Shown piece after piece: positions 56,549 to 64,000 of a DNA stretch of 64,000 nucleotides. Below the pieces are notes generated by a model, which made no database searches, was not told the origin of the DNA, and saw only the letters and a list, made by a program, of their open reading frames with translations. How positions within the stretch are numbered: position 1 is the first letter of the stretch; each line of letters begins with the position of its first letter. Origin of the DNA: Pycnococcus provasolii (lineage: Eukaryota; Chlorophyta; Pseudoscourfieldiophyceae; Pseudoscourfieldiales). The stretch is from positions 124,001 through 188,000 of the forward strand of contig CP150584.1 in assembly GCA_049487715.1 (NCBI GenBank). Direction: 5' to 3'. The position numbers and the translations under genes were made by a program.

Positions 56549-59500
56549 TTACGCGGTGGGACTCACGTAGTTGGGGTGGGCTGCAAGCATGCGAACATCT
56601 TGCACGGCAAGCAGCTCGCGCTGCGCGCCATTCAGGTACGACGGGTACGTCACCTCGAAACCCTCGTCGTCAGCCTGCTCCATGCGCTCCAACGCCGTCT
56701 CCCTCTCCTCCTCAGTAGCCTCCCTAAGCACAACGAGTGCACCCTCGCGGCGAAGCAGGTGGTTGATAATGCGCTGTGCGAGCACGTACTCCTCGGATGC
56801 CGCCGACGTGGTATCCTCGATGGCCCCAGCATCCGTCTCGTGCTGCACGTACCAACGAAGCAGCGCGCGCTGCTGAATGCCCGACTGCGCCTGCGCCTGC
56901 GCCTGCGCAGCCTGCTCCTCTGGCGCGTTTTCGCGGAGGCGGGCCACCAGAAGCTCCGTGACGCGAGTAAGCTTCGTCGCCGTGATGGTCGCCGGACGCG
57001 AGGCGGGTGCCGCGTTGGCGTTCGGCGTTGCAGCAGCGGCTGCACCTTCCTCCTCCTGCTGCTGTGCGGCAGGTGTTGCGGGCGTTGCAGCTCCCGCCTG
57101 ACGATCCCCCATGCCGTCGTCGCCATCCATGTCCATGTCCTCGTCGTACTCATCCTCACGCACGCCGTCGTCGATGTCAACGTCAGGTTGTTCGAGACGC
57201 ATCACACTCGTCGACAGGAGACGACGGGCCTCGTGCACGTGCTCCGCGCGAACCTCCTCCTCGAGCCCGGAACGTGCGAGCGCCTCGCTCAGGCGAACCA
57301 TCGCCTCGAGCTGACGAACGGTCATGCGGAATGCCGTTGCGGATCCCGGCGTGGCATCTGCCGCCCTCAGGTTGACGTACGACGAAACGAGAGCATTTCG
57401 AGCACTCTCCGTCATCCTGGGCTTGATGGTGCGAGCGTAGCGGATGTACCTGCTGAGGCGCTCGCGGCTGATCTTCGCATTCGCACCGCCTTGCGTAAGC
57501 TCATCCTCGAGGTCAGCAACACCCGTGGCCGCGTCGTCATCGTCGTACATGTCGCTGGCCAATCCTGCACCCTCGGACGACGCCTCGGCGCCAATGCCCG
57601 AGCTTCGGCGGCCGCGCTGGCGCGCAAACGCAGTCTCGTCTTCCGCACTGCTCGTGTGCGCCGTCGTCGCCTGGCCCGAACGCCTGCTGCCACTCGCCTG
57701 GCCACCCCTGCGGCGCGTCACCTCGTGCGATGCGCGGAATGCCTTGGAGTGCACGCTCACGATATGGCTCGCGAGGTTGTGGTCCGCTGCGGCGTCCACC
57801 TCGTCCACCATGACGTGCACGAGGTCAAAACGACTAAGAATGGCGGGGGGCAGGTTCACGTTGCTCCACAGCCGCCGGCTCTTGTCGTAGCGTCCGCCAG
57901 CGGGGTTGGCAGCAGCCAGGATGGAAGCGCGTGCGTTCAGCGTCGCCTGGATACCAGCCTTCGCGACGGAGATGGTCTGCTGCTCCATCGCCTCGTGAAT
58001 GGCCACCTGATCCTTGATGTCCATTTTGTCAAACTCGTCAATGCAGCAGACACCGTTGTCCGCGAGCATGAGAGCTCCCGCCTCGATCTGGAACTCGCCC
58101 GTTTCCGGCTCCTTCGTGACGGACGCCGTCAGGCCGGCGGCGGAGCTCGACTTTCCGGCTGTGTACACCGCGCGAGGCATTAGGCAGGACACGTAGCGAA
58201 GGATCTGCGACTTGGCTGTCGACGGATCGCCGACGATGCACACGTTGATGTCCCCACGGAGATTGATGCCCTCGCGTGTGGCCTTGTGCACGCCTCCGAA
58301 CAGCATCAGCATAACGGCGCGCTTGACGTCGACGTGCCCGTACACATCCGGTGCGATCGACTCTGCAAGCTTTCGGTACAGTTGCGGCATGCGCTGGATC
58401 GCTCGAATATCCTCCTTCTCAGCCTCGCTCATCAGATCGACGCGTGCCTGGTGATCCTCGTCCTCGTACGCCGTGGCATTGCGAAGGAATGCGCTGCTCA
58501 CCTCCGTCACGTCCGCGCGCTGCAGGGTATTCGCGAGGAATGTCAGCTTGTACCCCATCTCGCGAACGCCGAGAGCCTTGAGTCCTGTGACGCCCTCAGA
58601 ACCAGGAGCGCCACCGCCGCCACCACCGCCACGTCCTTCCGCCGCCTTCCCTGACATCGCGATCTCGGCGCGGTTGCCGCTGGCGGCAAGGCTAGCGACG
58701 TCGGGCACGGCGAGCAGCATGCCTGTGAACACCATCTTGTCTCCTGCACGAGCCTTTTCCACCTCCTCGTGGCGAACAATGACGTCAAGGCTGCGCGGGA
58801 GCGATCCTGCGGGAACCTCGTCGCTGTTTTCCTGCACGCGGATTCTCTGCCAGTCGCAAAACCTGCTTTCTTCGCGAATGAGCGCGAACGACACGCGGTT
58901 CCCGCACGTGGCGTTGGTGCAGACGACGGGCTTGGTGAACTTGAACTGCTGTTCGACGTTTCGAATCTCCGTACCGCACTGCGTGCACCTGAAACACCCG
59001 CTGATGAGCTCCGGGCGCACGTCAGACGTGCGCGTGACTGTGCCAGCGAAGCTCGACAGTTTCCCGATGCGCTCGGTGTGCAGGTCTCGCATTTTCTGGG
59101 TTTCTCCGCGGGGCAGGTTGAAGAACGCGACCCAGATTTCCTTTTCGTCCTGCGCGCCGTCGCCGTTGTCCATGAGCCACTCACGCTGGTGCTTTTTGAC
59201 AAAGTCGCGCGCGACAGCCTTCAGGACTGGCGCGAAGCGGTAGTGCTCGTTCACGACAACGTCTTCGGCAAGAATTTCGTCGTGAGCGAGCACATCCTGG
59301 TAGTTGACGTAGAGCGTGGTAGACTCCGTCTCTTTCATGTGCGCCGTTTCCGCGACGTACTTGGGCGTGCGAGGCGTGTGCTGCTGCGAGGGCGTCGGCC
59401 TGTCGTTCTCCTGGTTGATTTCCTCGTTGTTGTTGTTGTTGTTGAGTGACGGGCTGTTGTTGTTCTCCGCGTTCGGCTGGTCCGCCGACTGGGTATTGGC

Positions 59501-59881
59501 CTGCGACTGCGGCTGCTGCATGGTGGACGCGGGCATACCCTGCGTTCCATTTGTGGTCGCGGGCGTCGCCGGCTCAAAAGGCTCATCTGCTCCTCCCTCA
59601 CCATAATGAGTCTGCTGCTGCTGCTGCTGATCACCAAACGTCTCAAGAAAGTTCATGAATGAGTCATAGATACGCCGCTCTAATCCCGACCCAGTCGTCG
59701 CAAACACAGGCGCAAACCCAGGCGAAGACGACGGAGCACCACCAGCCGCCTCCAAGGGGGAGGAGAATCCGCCAGCAGCAGCACCACCTGACGGGGCACC
59801 TTCCAAACCATAACCACCACCAGTCACGTGATCCATATTGTCAGTAGCTGCAGGAACATGCGTAGAAGCAGGAGTCGCCAT
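56549..59881 (-). CDS. MCM6: DNA replication licensing factor MCM6
   Basis: A 1110-residue subunit of the MCM2-7 helicase. A ~170-residue low-complexity N-terminus (Gln, Asn, Gly) is followed by the MCM N-terminal domain with a C4 zinc finger (CFRCTQCGTE ... CTNATCGN, about 299-330). AAA+ core: Walker A GDPSTAKSQILRYV near 552, Walker B NGVCCIDEFDKMD near 617, sensor ILAAANPAGG, Arg finger LSRFDLVHV near 685. The MCM6-specific GINLRGDINVCIVG and MDIKDQVAIHEAMEQQTIS blocks fit best. A ~90-residue disordered insert follows the Arg finger, and the C-terminal winged helix ends in LAAHPNYVSPTA. It is ~280 residues longer than usual. E2F-like sites lie upstream. Confidence 0.93.
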   Translation of the reverse strand: MATPASTHVPAATDNMDHVTGGGYGLEGAPSGGAAAGGFSSPLEAAGGAPSSSPGFAPVFATTGSGLERRIYDSFMNFLETFGDQQQQQQTHYGEGGADEPFEPATPATTNGTQGMPASTMQQPQSQANTQSADQPNAENNNSPSLNNNNNNEEINQENDRPTPSQQHTPRTPKYVAETAHMKETESTTLYVNYQDVLAHDEILAEDVVVNEHYRFAPVLKAVARDFVKKHQREWLMDNGDGAQDEKEIWVAFFNLPRGETQKMRDLHTERIGKLSSFAGTVTRTSDVRPELISGCFRCTQCGTEIRNVEQQFKFTKPVVCTNATCGNRVSFALIREESRFCDWQRIRVQENSDEVPAGSLPRSLDVIVRHEEVEKARAGDKMVFTGMLLAVPDVASLAASGNRAEIAMSGKAAEGRGGGGGGGAPGSEGVTGLKALGVREMGYKLTFLANTLQRADVTEVSSAFLRNATAYEDEDHQARVDLMSEAEKEDIRAIQRMPQLYRKLAESIAPDVYGHVDVKRAVMLMLFGGVHKATREGINLRGDINVCIVGDPSTAKSQILRYVSCLMPRAVYTAGKSSSAAGLTASVTKEPETGEFQIEAGALMLADNGVCCIDEFDKMDIKDQVAIHEAMEQQTISVAKAGIQATLNARASILAAANPAGGRYDKSRRLWSNVNLPPAILSRFDLVHVMVDEVDAAADHNLASHIVSVHSKAFRASHEVTRRRGGQASGSRRSGQATTAHTSSAEDETAFARQRGRRSSGIGAEASSEGAGLASDMYDDDDAATGVADLEDELTQGGANAKISRERLSRYIRYARTIKPRMTESARNALVSSYVNLRAADATPGSATAFRMTVRQLEAMVRLSEALARSGLEEEVRAEHVHEARRLLSTSVMRLEQPDVDIDDGVREDEYDEDMDMDGDDGMGDRQAGAATPATPAAQQQEEEGAAAAATPNANAAPASRPATITATKLTRVTELLVARLRENAPEEQAAQAQAQAQSGIQQRALLRWYVQHETDAGAIEDTTSAASEEYVLAQRIINHLLRREGALVVLREATEEERETALERMEQADDEGFEVTYPSYLNGAQRELLAVQDVRMLAAHPNYVSPTA

Positions 59882-59972
59882 GATTGGTTGATTCGCCTAA
59901 TCTAATCAATCACAAGGAGTGATGAAGTGATGGGGCGAGTGATGATGAAAAGTGATGGGGAAAACCGAAAGA

Positions 59973-59980
59973 GCGGGAAA
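59973..59980 (-). promoter_or_regulatory. E2F-like site (TTTCCCGC) upstream of MCM6
   Basis: GCGGGAAA on the plus strand, TTTCCCGC in the direction of MCM6, 92 nt before the start codon. The TTTCCCGC octamer is a classical E2F/DP binding sequence used by MCM genes in plants and animals. Confidence 0.55.
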
Positions 59981-60014
59981 AATGGGGGGGGAAATTTCCC
60001 CGACCAATCCCCAG

Positions 60015-60117
60015 GACCAGAGGAAAAATCACCCGACCATTTTCTGCCGACCAGAGGAATTCGCCCCCGACCATTCCCCACGACCAGAGCGTATTCCCCC
60101 CTCGACCATTCGTCCCC
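60015..60117. repeat. Imperfect 33-36-nt tandem repeat in the MCM6 upstream region
   Basis: Three units beginning GACCAGAG and containing CGACCATT (60015-60048, 60049-60081, 60082-60117). A degenerate fourth unit lies just before them. Confidence 0.75.
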
Positions 60118-60169
60118 CTCTGGGAAACTTCTCCCCCCTTGTCCCCCCTCTTTTTTTTCACCCCGAAGA

Positions 60170-60179
60170 TTTGGCGGGA
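60170..60179 (+). promoter_or_regulatory. Second E2F-like site (TTTGGCGGGA)
   Basis: TTTGGCGGGA at ~290 nt upstream of the MCM6 start fits the TTTSGCGS E2F consensus. Together with the TTTCCCGC site it suggests cell-cycle (G1/S) control; inferred. Confidence 0.5.
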
Positions 60180-60343
60180 GATCGATCGGGAGGTACCTCG
60201 ACCAACGAATGGATCCCCACCGCATAGTATAAAGTTTATCGGCCCCTGTAAGTCCGTCCCATTTTTTTGTTGAATGTAGGAAGTAAGACCAAGGGGAATA
60301 CCCTTGGTAAGTACCGGACCAGTGGCTTGATACAGGACCTGTA

Positions 60344-60431
60344 GGCTGGTGACCCGTGGTGGTCAACGCACGGGTTCCCGGTGGCCGTTTACAAGTACTG
60401 GCTGGTGACTCGTGGTGGTCAACGCACGGGT
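60344..60431. repeat. Direct repeat of 32 nt, period 56
   Basis: Copies at 60344-60375 and 60400-60431 differ at one base. Each starts GGCTGGTGAC and ends GCACGGGT. They lie in the 900-nt spacer between MCM6 and the anoctamin gene, which holds no recognised gene. Confidence 0.8.
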
Positions 60432-60781
60432 CCCTATGTAGGATTCCCACACTGGTCAGGTAGTATTGTACATTTGCTTCTCTTTTTTGTCACTTAACAT
60501 GGCCTGTTATGAGTCACGAGCAACATGCATGGGACACTCGTACCTTTAGACTACGGTATCGTAGTCACAAAAACAGTGTGCCCTCTCCTCCGTACGTAAG
60601 TAAGAATCATAAGGGTTAATATTTCGCAGCAGGACATACTAATGTAAAAGGACACACTTCCTCTAGTCTATCCATAGCACTACGGTAGGTCGGTAGCTAG
60701 TGGCGATTTTGTTTTGGTGTCAAAAAAGCAAATAAATCTTATGAACGTTCTTTTCACAGAGAGAGCGAGTCACAAGCAGAC

Positions 60782-63700
60782 TTACAGCGTCTTCTTCGTT
60801 ATGTCCGAGGAGCTGGCTGGCGAAGCGGATCGCGGGGAAGAATATCCATCCGAGATCACCCGCCCGAAAGACGTGTGAGAAAGCCACGACGTGTCAGAGT
60901 GCGCGCCCATGCGCTCTCTCACGAGGTCGAGGCGTTCCACAGCCTCTGGGGTCGTAGGCACCATCGCGCAGATCGCAAGGCACGCCGCACCGAGCGCGTG
61001 CTCAAGACCCACCGGCGCGAGAAGGGACGCCGTGCTGCCTTTGCGTTCGGAAGTCTCCGCGACGTGCACGAGAAGCAAACCGCAGTTTATCAGCACGCTC
61101 AACCAGCTTACAACCTGAAAGCTTGTCACCCACGCAGCAATGCCTTGAGGACCTCTCTGCACATGAAGGGGGTACCTAAGCAAGCGGCAGAGGCGGAAGC
61201 CATCGCTGCGCACCTCGACGACGTTATTCGCGAATGCAAGCACAGCAGCCATCGGGTATATGGGGAAGAAAAGCACGCTGTTGGCGTACTGCAGCATGAT
61301 CTCGAGCAGGTCGTCGAAGTCTCCACCCTCGCGGCTATCGGGAACCGCGCTCGACAGATACTCCGGCTGCATCTGCTGGTAGTGACTCGGACGAAGGCTG
61401 TGAACCGCCGCCATTGCCGCCTCCGTGCTCGTGTATCCAAGCTGACCAGCCTTGATTGTGTCCGTGCGCTCGATGCGACTTGATCGTGCCTTGAAGCGTT
61501 CAATCTTGTACATGATGTATGGCATCACTACCTCCATGATCGTGCCAGTGATTTGCGCGGTAAGAAGACGAGCGGCGAGGTACTTGCGAAGCAGCTCGAA
61601 GTCGCGCAGCACGAATGCGTAGTAGAAAGGACCAGCGAAGGCGTTGAGAAGGTAAAATGCGATCGACTTGATGACGCGCGCCTCCGCAAGGTCGCTCTCG
61701 CTACGGTGCATCTCGAACTTCGACACGCTGTGCGCAAGCCTGGCGCCAAAGTTGTTCAGCTGCACCACCGCCTGCGCCTGAAGCTGGACGATGATATGAC
61801 CGATTCCAGGCAAGCTTGCAGTGCTTTAAACTCGTTTTCAGTCGAATTCGGTCGAATTCCATCGAATTCGACCGAATTCGACCGAATTCCATGGAATTCT
61901 CTCAACATTCCATGGAATTCGGTCGAATTCGGTCGAATTCGACCGAATTCGCTCTGCCCGACCAAACACAACGGGGAAAATTTCCCAGAAATCGCCAGAA
62001 ATCGCCAGAAATCGCCAGAAACGGCAAGAAATGAGGAACACAGAAAAAGTCAGAGTTTTGCTGAGAAGTGCACAGTCGTTGCAGTGTAGGGGTTAGACAC
62101 CGTTCCCCAGGAGGACGTGGAAAGTGCCTACCCGGGTAGAGGGAAGGAGAACCTGGCCCCTAGGAAGAAAGGAAGGGAAGGAAGAAAGGAAGGGAGGGAG
62201 GGAGGGAGGGAGGGAGGGAGGGAAGAAAGGAAGGGAGGGAGGGAGGGAGGGAGGGAGGGAGGGAGGGAGGGAGGGAGGGAGGGAGGGAGGAAGGAAGGAA
62301 GGAAGGGAGGGAGGGAGGGAGGGAGAGAGGAAAGGAAGGGAGGGAGGGAGGAGTGGCAGAGGACCTGTGGCAGTGGCAATGTCCAGTTGGAAATGAAGGG
62401 ATCTCCCATTGTATCTTCGAGGTTCTTTTGACGTGAGGCTTTGTGCGGAATGAGCGCGTGCCTCTTCTGAGAAACAAGCTTGGAATGTGTTTTTTTCCCT
62501 CTCTGAAACCTTGCTGAAACCTCTAAAAACTCCTAGAAAACTTGAAAAGCGCCTGGAAAACTCCCCAAGACCTCTCAAGACATGCCAAAAACTTGCAAAT
62601 GACCGTGAAAACGACTCGCTTTTACGGTGCCACCGCAAGCTTGCCTGGAATCGGTCATAAGGAGGGCCGCGTCACTCACGTTTAGGTAGCACGCGCCTCC
62701 CGCGCTAAGCACGCACGACGCATCCTCGAATCGGTCGTCGCGGTGCATGCCAAGCCAGCTCGTCTCGTACAGGCGCCGCGCGACAAATGCGTATGGCGAC
62801 ACACCACGAGGCGTATCGTCGAGACCAACGATAATCCGGTAAAACCGTCCCATCTCTCCCGTTGACGACGCGTACACGAGTGAGAAGAAGAGGAACGCGA
62901 CGGGGGCAACGACAAGCACTAGGCTGAGTGCGATGGCCATCCACGCGAGAGCCATCCGAATCGATAACTCCAGCTCGCCGACATGATTCAGCCGCATACT
63001 CACCTCGCCTGTGGCGATCACCGTCGTCTGGTCTAGCAGCTTTCTGGCGTGTGCATTGTACCCCCACCGGCTGAGGAGCAGGTGAAGGTGCCGCGGAAGG
63101 CAGCGCGTGAATGCGCACGCCCAAACGACATTGATGACGACGAGTGCGACGACGATGGCCCCTACATCTTCGGTGTTGCCTGTATTGCGACCAGCGACAA
63201 CTTGAACGAGTCCCACGGCGGCTGGAAGTACGAGGAAGCGAGTGTAGTGTCTGAGGAACGCAAAGTACAGCGCGATACGTGGTCCAAAGTAGTTGCACGT
63301 CGCGTCGAGTGCCGCCCTTTCGTTTTTTCCCGACTGAATACCGGACCCTGCGGTGAGTAGGCGCAGCACGTCCGCCGCGGTCCTTGCGTCGTGCAAGTGC
63401 GTCAGCTGCACGCGTCCTTCGGCGAGCAAGTCTGCGACCGTCTTATTTTTTCTGAGCGCGTGGTCAAGCGCCAGGGCCTGTTCGTAGTGCGCAAACGTGC
63501 ACGCATCTTTCGCCTGTTCCGCGAACACGTCGTCGTGCACGGCGTGCACAGCCGGCTTGGGCGTGCTTGCGAATGCCGCTCTTGCGTCCCACGAGAACGG
63601 CGCGAGTGCCCCTGAAGCTCGCAGAACTTTGTGCAAGTTCGCGTCTTCGAAAAAGCTTCCAGCCGCGTGTGCTGACTTGAAAGCAATGAGCAGGACACCT

Positions 63701-63828
63701 GACTTAACTGGCTCGTAAACGTCGAAAAGAGACTGCGCTTTTCTCAGTTCGTCGAGAATATTAGAGATAGGTTCACCAGAGACTTCCGAACATGAACATG
63801 ACAGGGAGACGACGGCGAGCGGCGCCAT
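60782..63828 (-). CDS. Anoctamin (TMEM16-family) gene, interrupted by an inserted element
   Basis: Front half 63828 to ~62659 and back half ~61795 to 60782. Together they encode a ~727-residue TMEM16-like protein, a family of Ca2+-regulated ion channels and lipid scramblases. The front has a cytosolic N-domain, then DATCNYFGPRIALYFAFLRHYTRFLV (TM1 signature) and TM2. The back has QLNNFGARLAHSVSKFEMHRSESDLAEA (the end of TM3 and the ENHRT-like block), KSIAFYLLNAFAGPFYYAF, and LLEIMLQYANSVLFFPIYPMAAVLAFANNVVEVRSDGFRLCRLL, the most conserved TMEM16 region with a Ca2+-site Glu pattern. The 863 bp between them (61796-62658) can be removed exactly to give a continuous frame through TM3. Whether the cell splices it is not shown; GT-AG and GC-AG options exist. 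Confidence 0.82.
61852..61951. repeat. GAATTC-rich long hairpin
   Basis: Arms 61852-61898 and 61907-61951, built of GAATTC, CGACC and CCATGG units, are near-perfect reverse complements with an ~8-nt CTCTCAAC loop. They lie inside the inserted element. Confidence 0.85.
61986..62020. repeat. Tandem AGAAATCGCC repeat
   Basis: Three and a half copies of the 10-nt unit AGAAATCGCC, inside the inserted element. Confidence 0.9.
62162..62351. repeat. Polypurine GGGA/GGAA tract
   Basis: About 190 nt of (GGGA)n and (GGAA)n, almost entirely purine on the plus strand. It can form G-quadruplex or triplex structures. All open frames through it are repetitive (Arg/Glu/Gly or Ser/Leu/Pro) and not genes. Confidence 0.95.
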
Positions 63829-64000
63829 GTTGGTTTGATTCAAGGCACCTTACCTTACAGGAGTTGGGAAAATGAGTCTGTCCGAACGGGGAACTTTCTC
63901 CCCCCTCCCCATTCTCGTTCCCGCTCGCATACATATGCCCGCACGCCGCAGGACGCACGCCGGCGCGTCGACGTCAGCCGCCGCCGCAAACGACAACGCG
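63829..64000. other. Anoctamin upstream region to window edge
   Basis: 172 nt with CT-rich sequence upstream of the anoctamin start and GC-rich sequence to the right edge. No feature recognised; a neighbouring gene may begin beyond the window. Confidence 0.4.

Larger units (their letters stand above)
61795..62659. mobile_element. ~865-bp element with 25-nt terminal inverted repeats inside the anoctamin gene
   Basis: Positions 61795-61819 and 62635-62659 are perfect reverse complements (TATGACCGATTCC...GCAAGCTTGC and its complement). Weaker similarity continues inside (CGTTTTCA near both inner ends). No transposase or other ORF is present. The interior contains a GAATTC-rich hairpin, an AGAAATCGCC tandem repeat, and a long GGGA/GGAA tract. 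No clear target-site duplication is seen. It could be a non-autonomous DNA transposon (MITE-like) or an introner-like element acting as an intron. Confidence 0.7.

Noticed and set aside
60015-60431. Repeats upstream of MCM6 as a CRISPR-like array
   Set aside because: Only two or three imperfect units with no conserved spacers, in a eukaryotic nuclear context.
59902-60450. 182-codon minus-strand frame upstream of MCM6
   Set aside because: It is composed of the translated 33-nt and 56-nt repeats and overlaps the MCM6 promoter; no protein-like features.
62093-62638. 181-codon minus-strand frame across the GGGA tract
   Set aside because: Ser/Leu/Pro repeats come directly from the simple-sequence tract; the frame lies inside the inserted element.

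Overview
This is nuclear DNA from a green alga (Chlorophyta, probably a prasinophyte-like unicell). The signs are plastid-targeted proteins with N-terminal transit sequences (glycolate/glycerate carrier, bacterial-type IF-2, MATE transporter, lumenal DUF1499 protein), a pherophorin-like protein with PPSPPP spacers, chromatin and trafficking machinery of plant/eukaryotic type (MCM6, cullin-3, AP-4 beta, HECT ligase), and ciliary or centriolar genes (IFT25, CFAP99, WRAP73), which imply a flagellated cell or life stage. Genes are dense, mostly single-exon, with a few short GT-AG introns (52-250 nt). Coding DNA uses G/C-ending codons and carries many simple-sequence inserts (poly-Gly, -Ser, -Asp, -Asn, -Pro). 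Placement at genus level is not possible from the sequence alone.

Layout. 0-11 kb: a Pro/His-rich protein running off the left edge, a soluble GAF hybrid histidine kinase, a small two-exon Pro-rich protein, a PLGG1-type plastid carrier and ribosome-assembly factor NOC3. 11-23 kb: a two-exon phospholipase B-like hydrolase, an ANKRD39-like ankyrin protein, a plastid MATE transporter, a Cys-rich Pmp-repeat fragment, a secreted cupredoxin-DUF305 copper protein, and a convergent pair of an N-myristoylated LRR protein and a lumenal DUF1499 protein. 23-37 kb: GPC1 acyltransferase, a pherophorin-like protein with FN2-like modules, a UPL6/UBE3C-type HECT ligase, a plastid protein of unknown function, IFT25, a GPR107/CAND-type seven-TM protein and RNase P subunit POP5. 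37-60 kb: AP-4 beta, CFAP99, a kinesin, WRAP73, plastid IF-2, cullin-3 and MCM6. 60-64 kb: an anoctamin (TMEM16) gene split by an inserted element.

Intergenic DNA is distinctive. Most longer gaps contain degenerate CCCTAA/TTAGGG (telomere-like) tracts, and an 8-mer TACGATAG (or its complement) recurs in them. The MCM6 upstream region has two E2F-like sites, and the ANKRD39 upstream region has a cluster of TGACGCGTCA palindromes.

The most unusual item is an approximately 865-bp sequence at 61795-62659. It has 25-nt perfect terminal inverted repeats and sits inside the third membrane segment of the anoctamin. Removing exactly 863 bp rejoins the two halves in frame. Its interior holds a long GAATTC-rich hairpin and a 190-bp GGGA/GGAA purine tract. 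It looks like a non-autonomous DNA element acting as, or becoming, an intron (introner-like).
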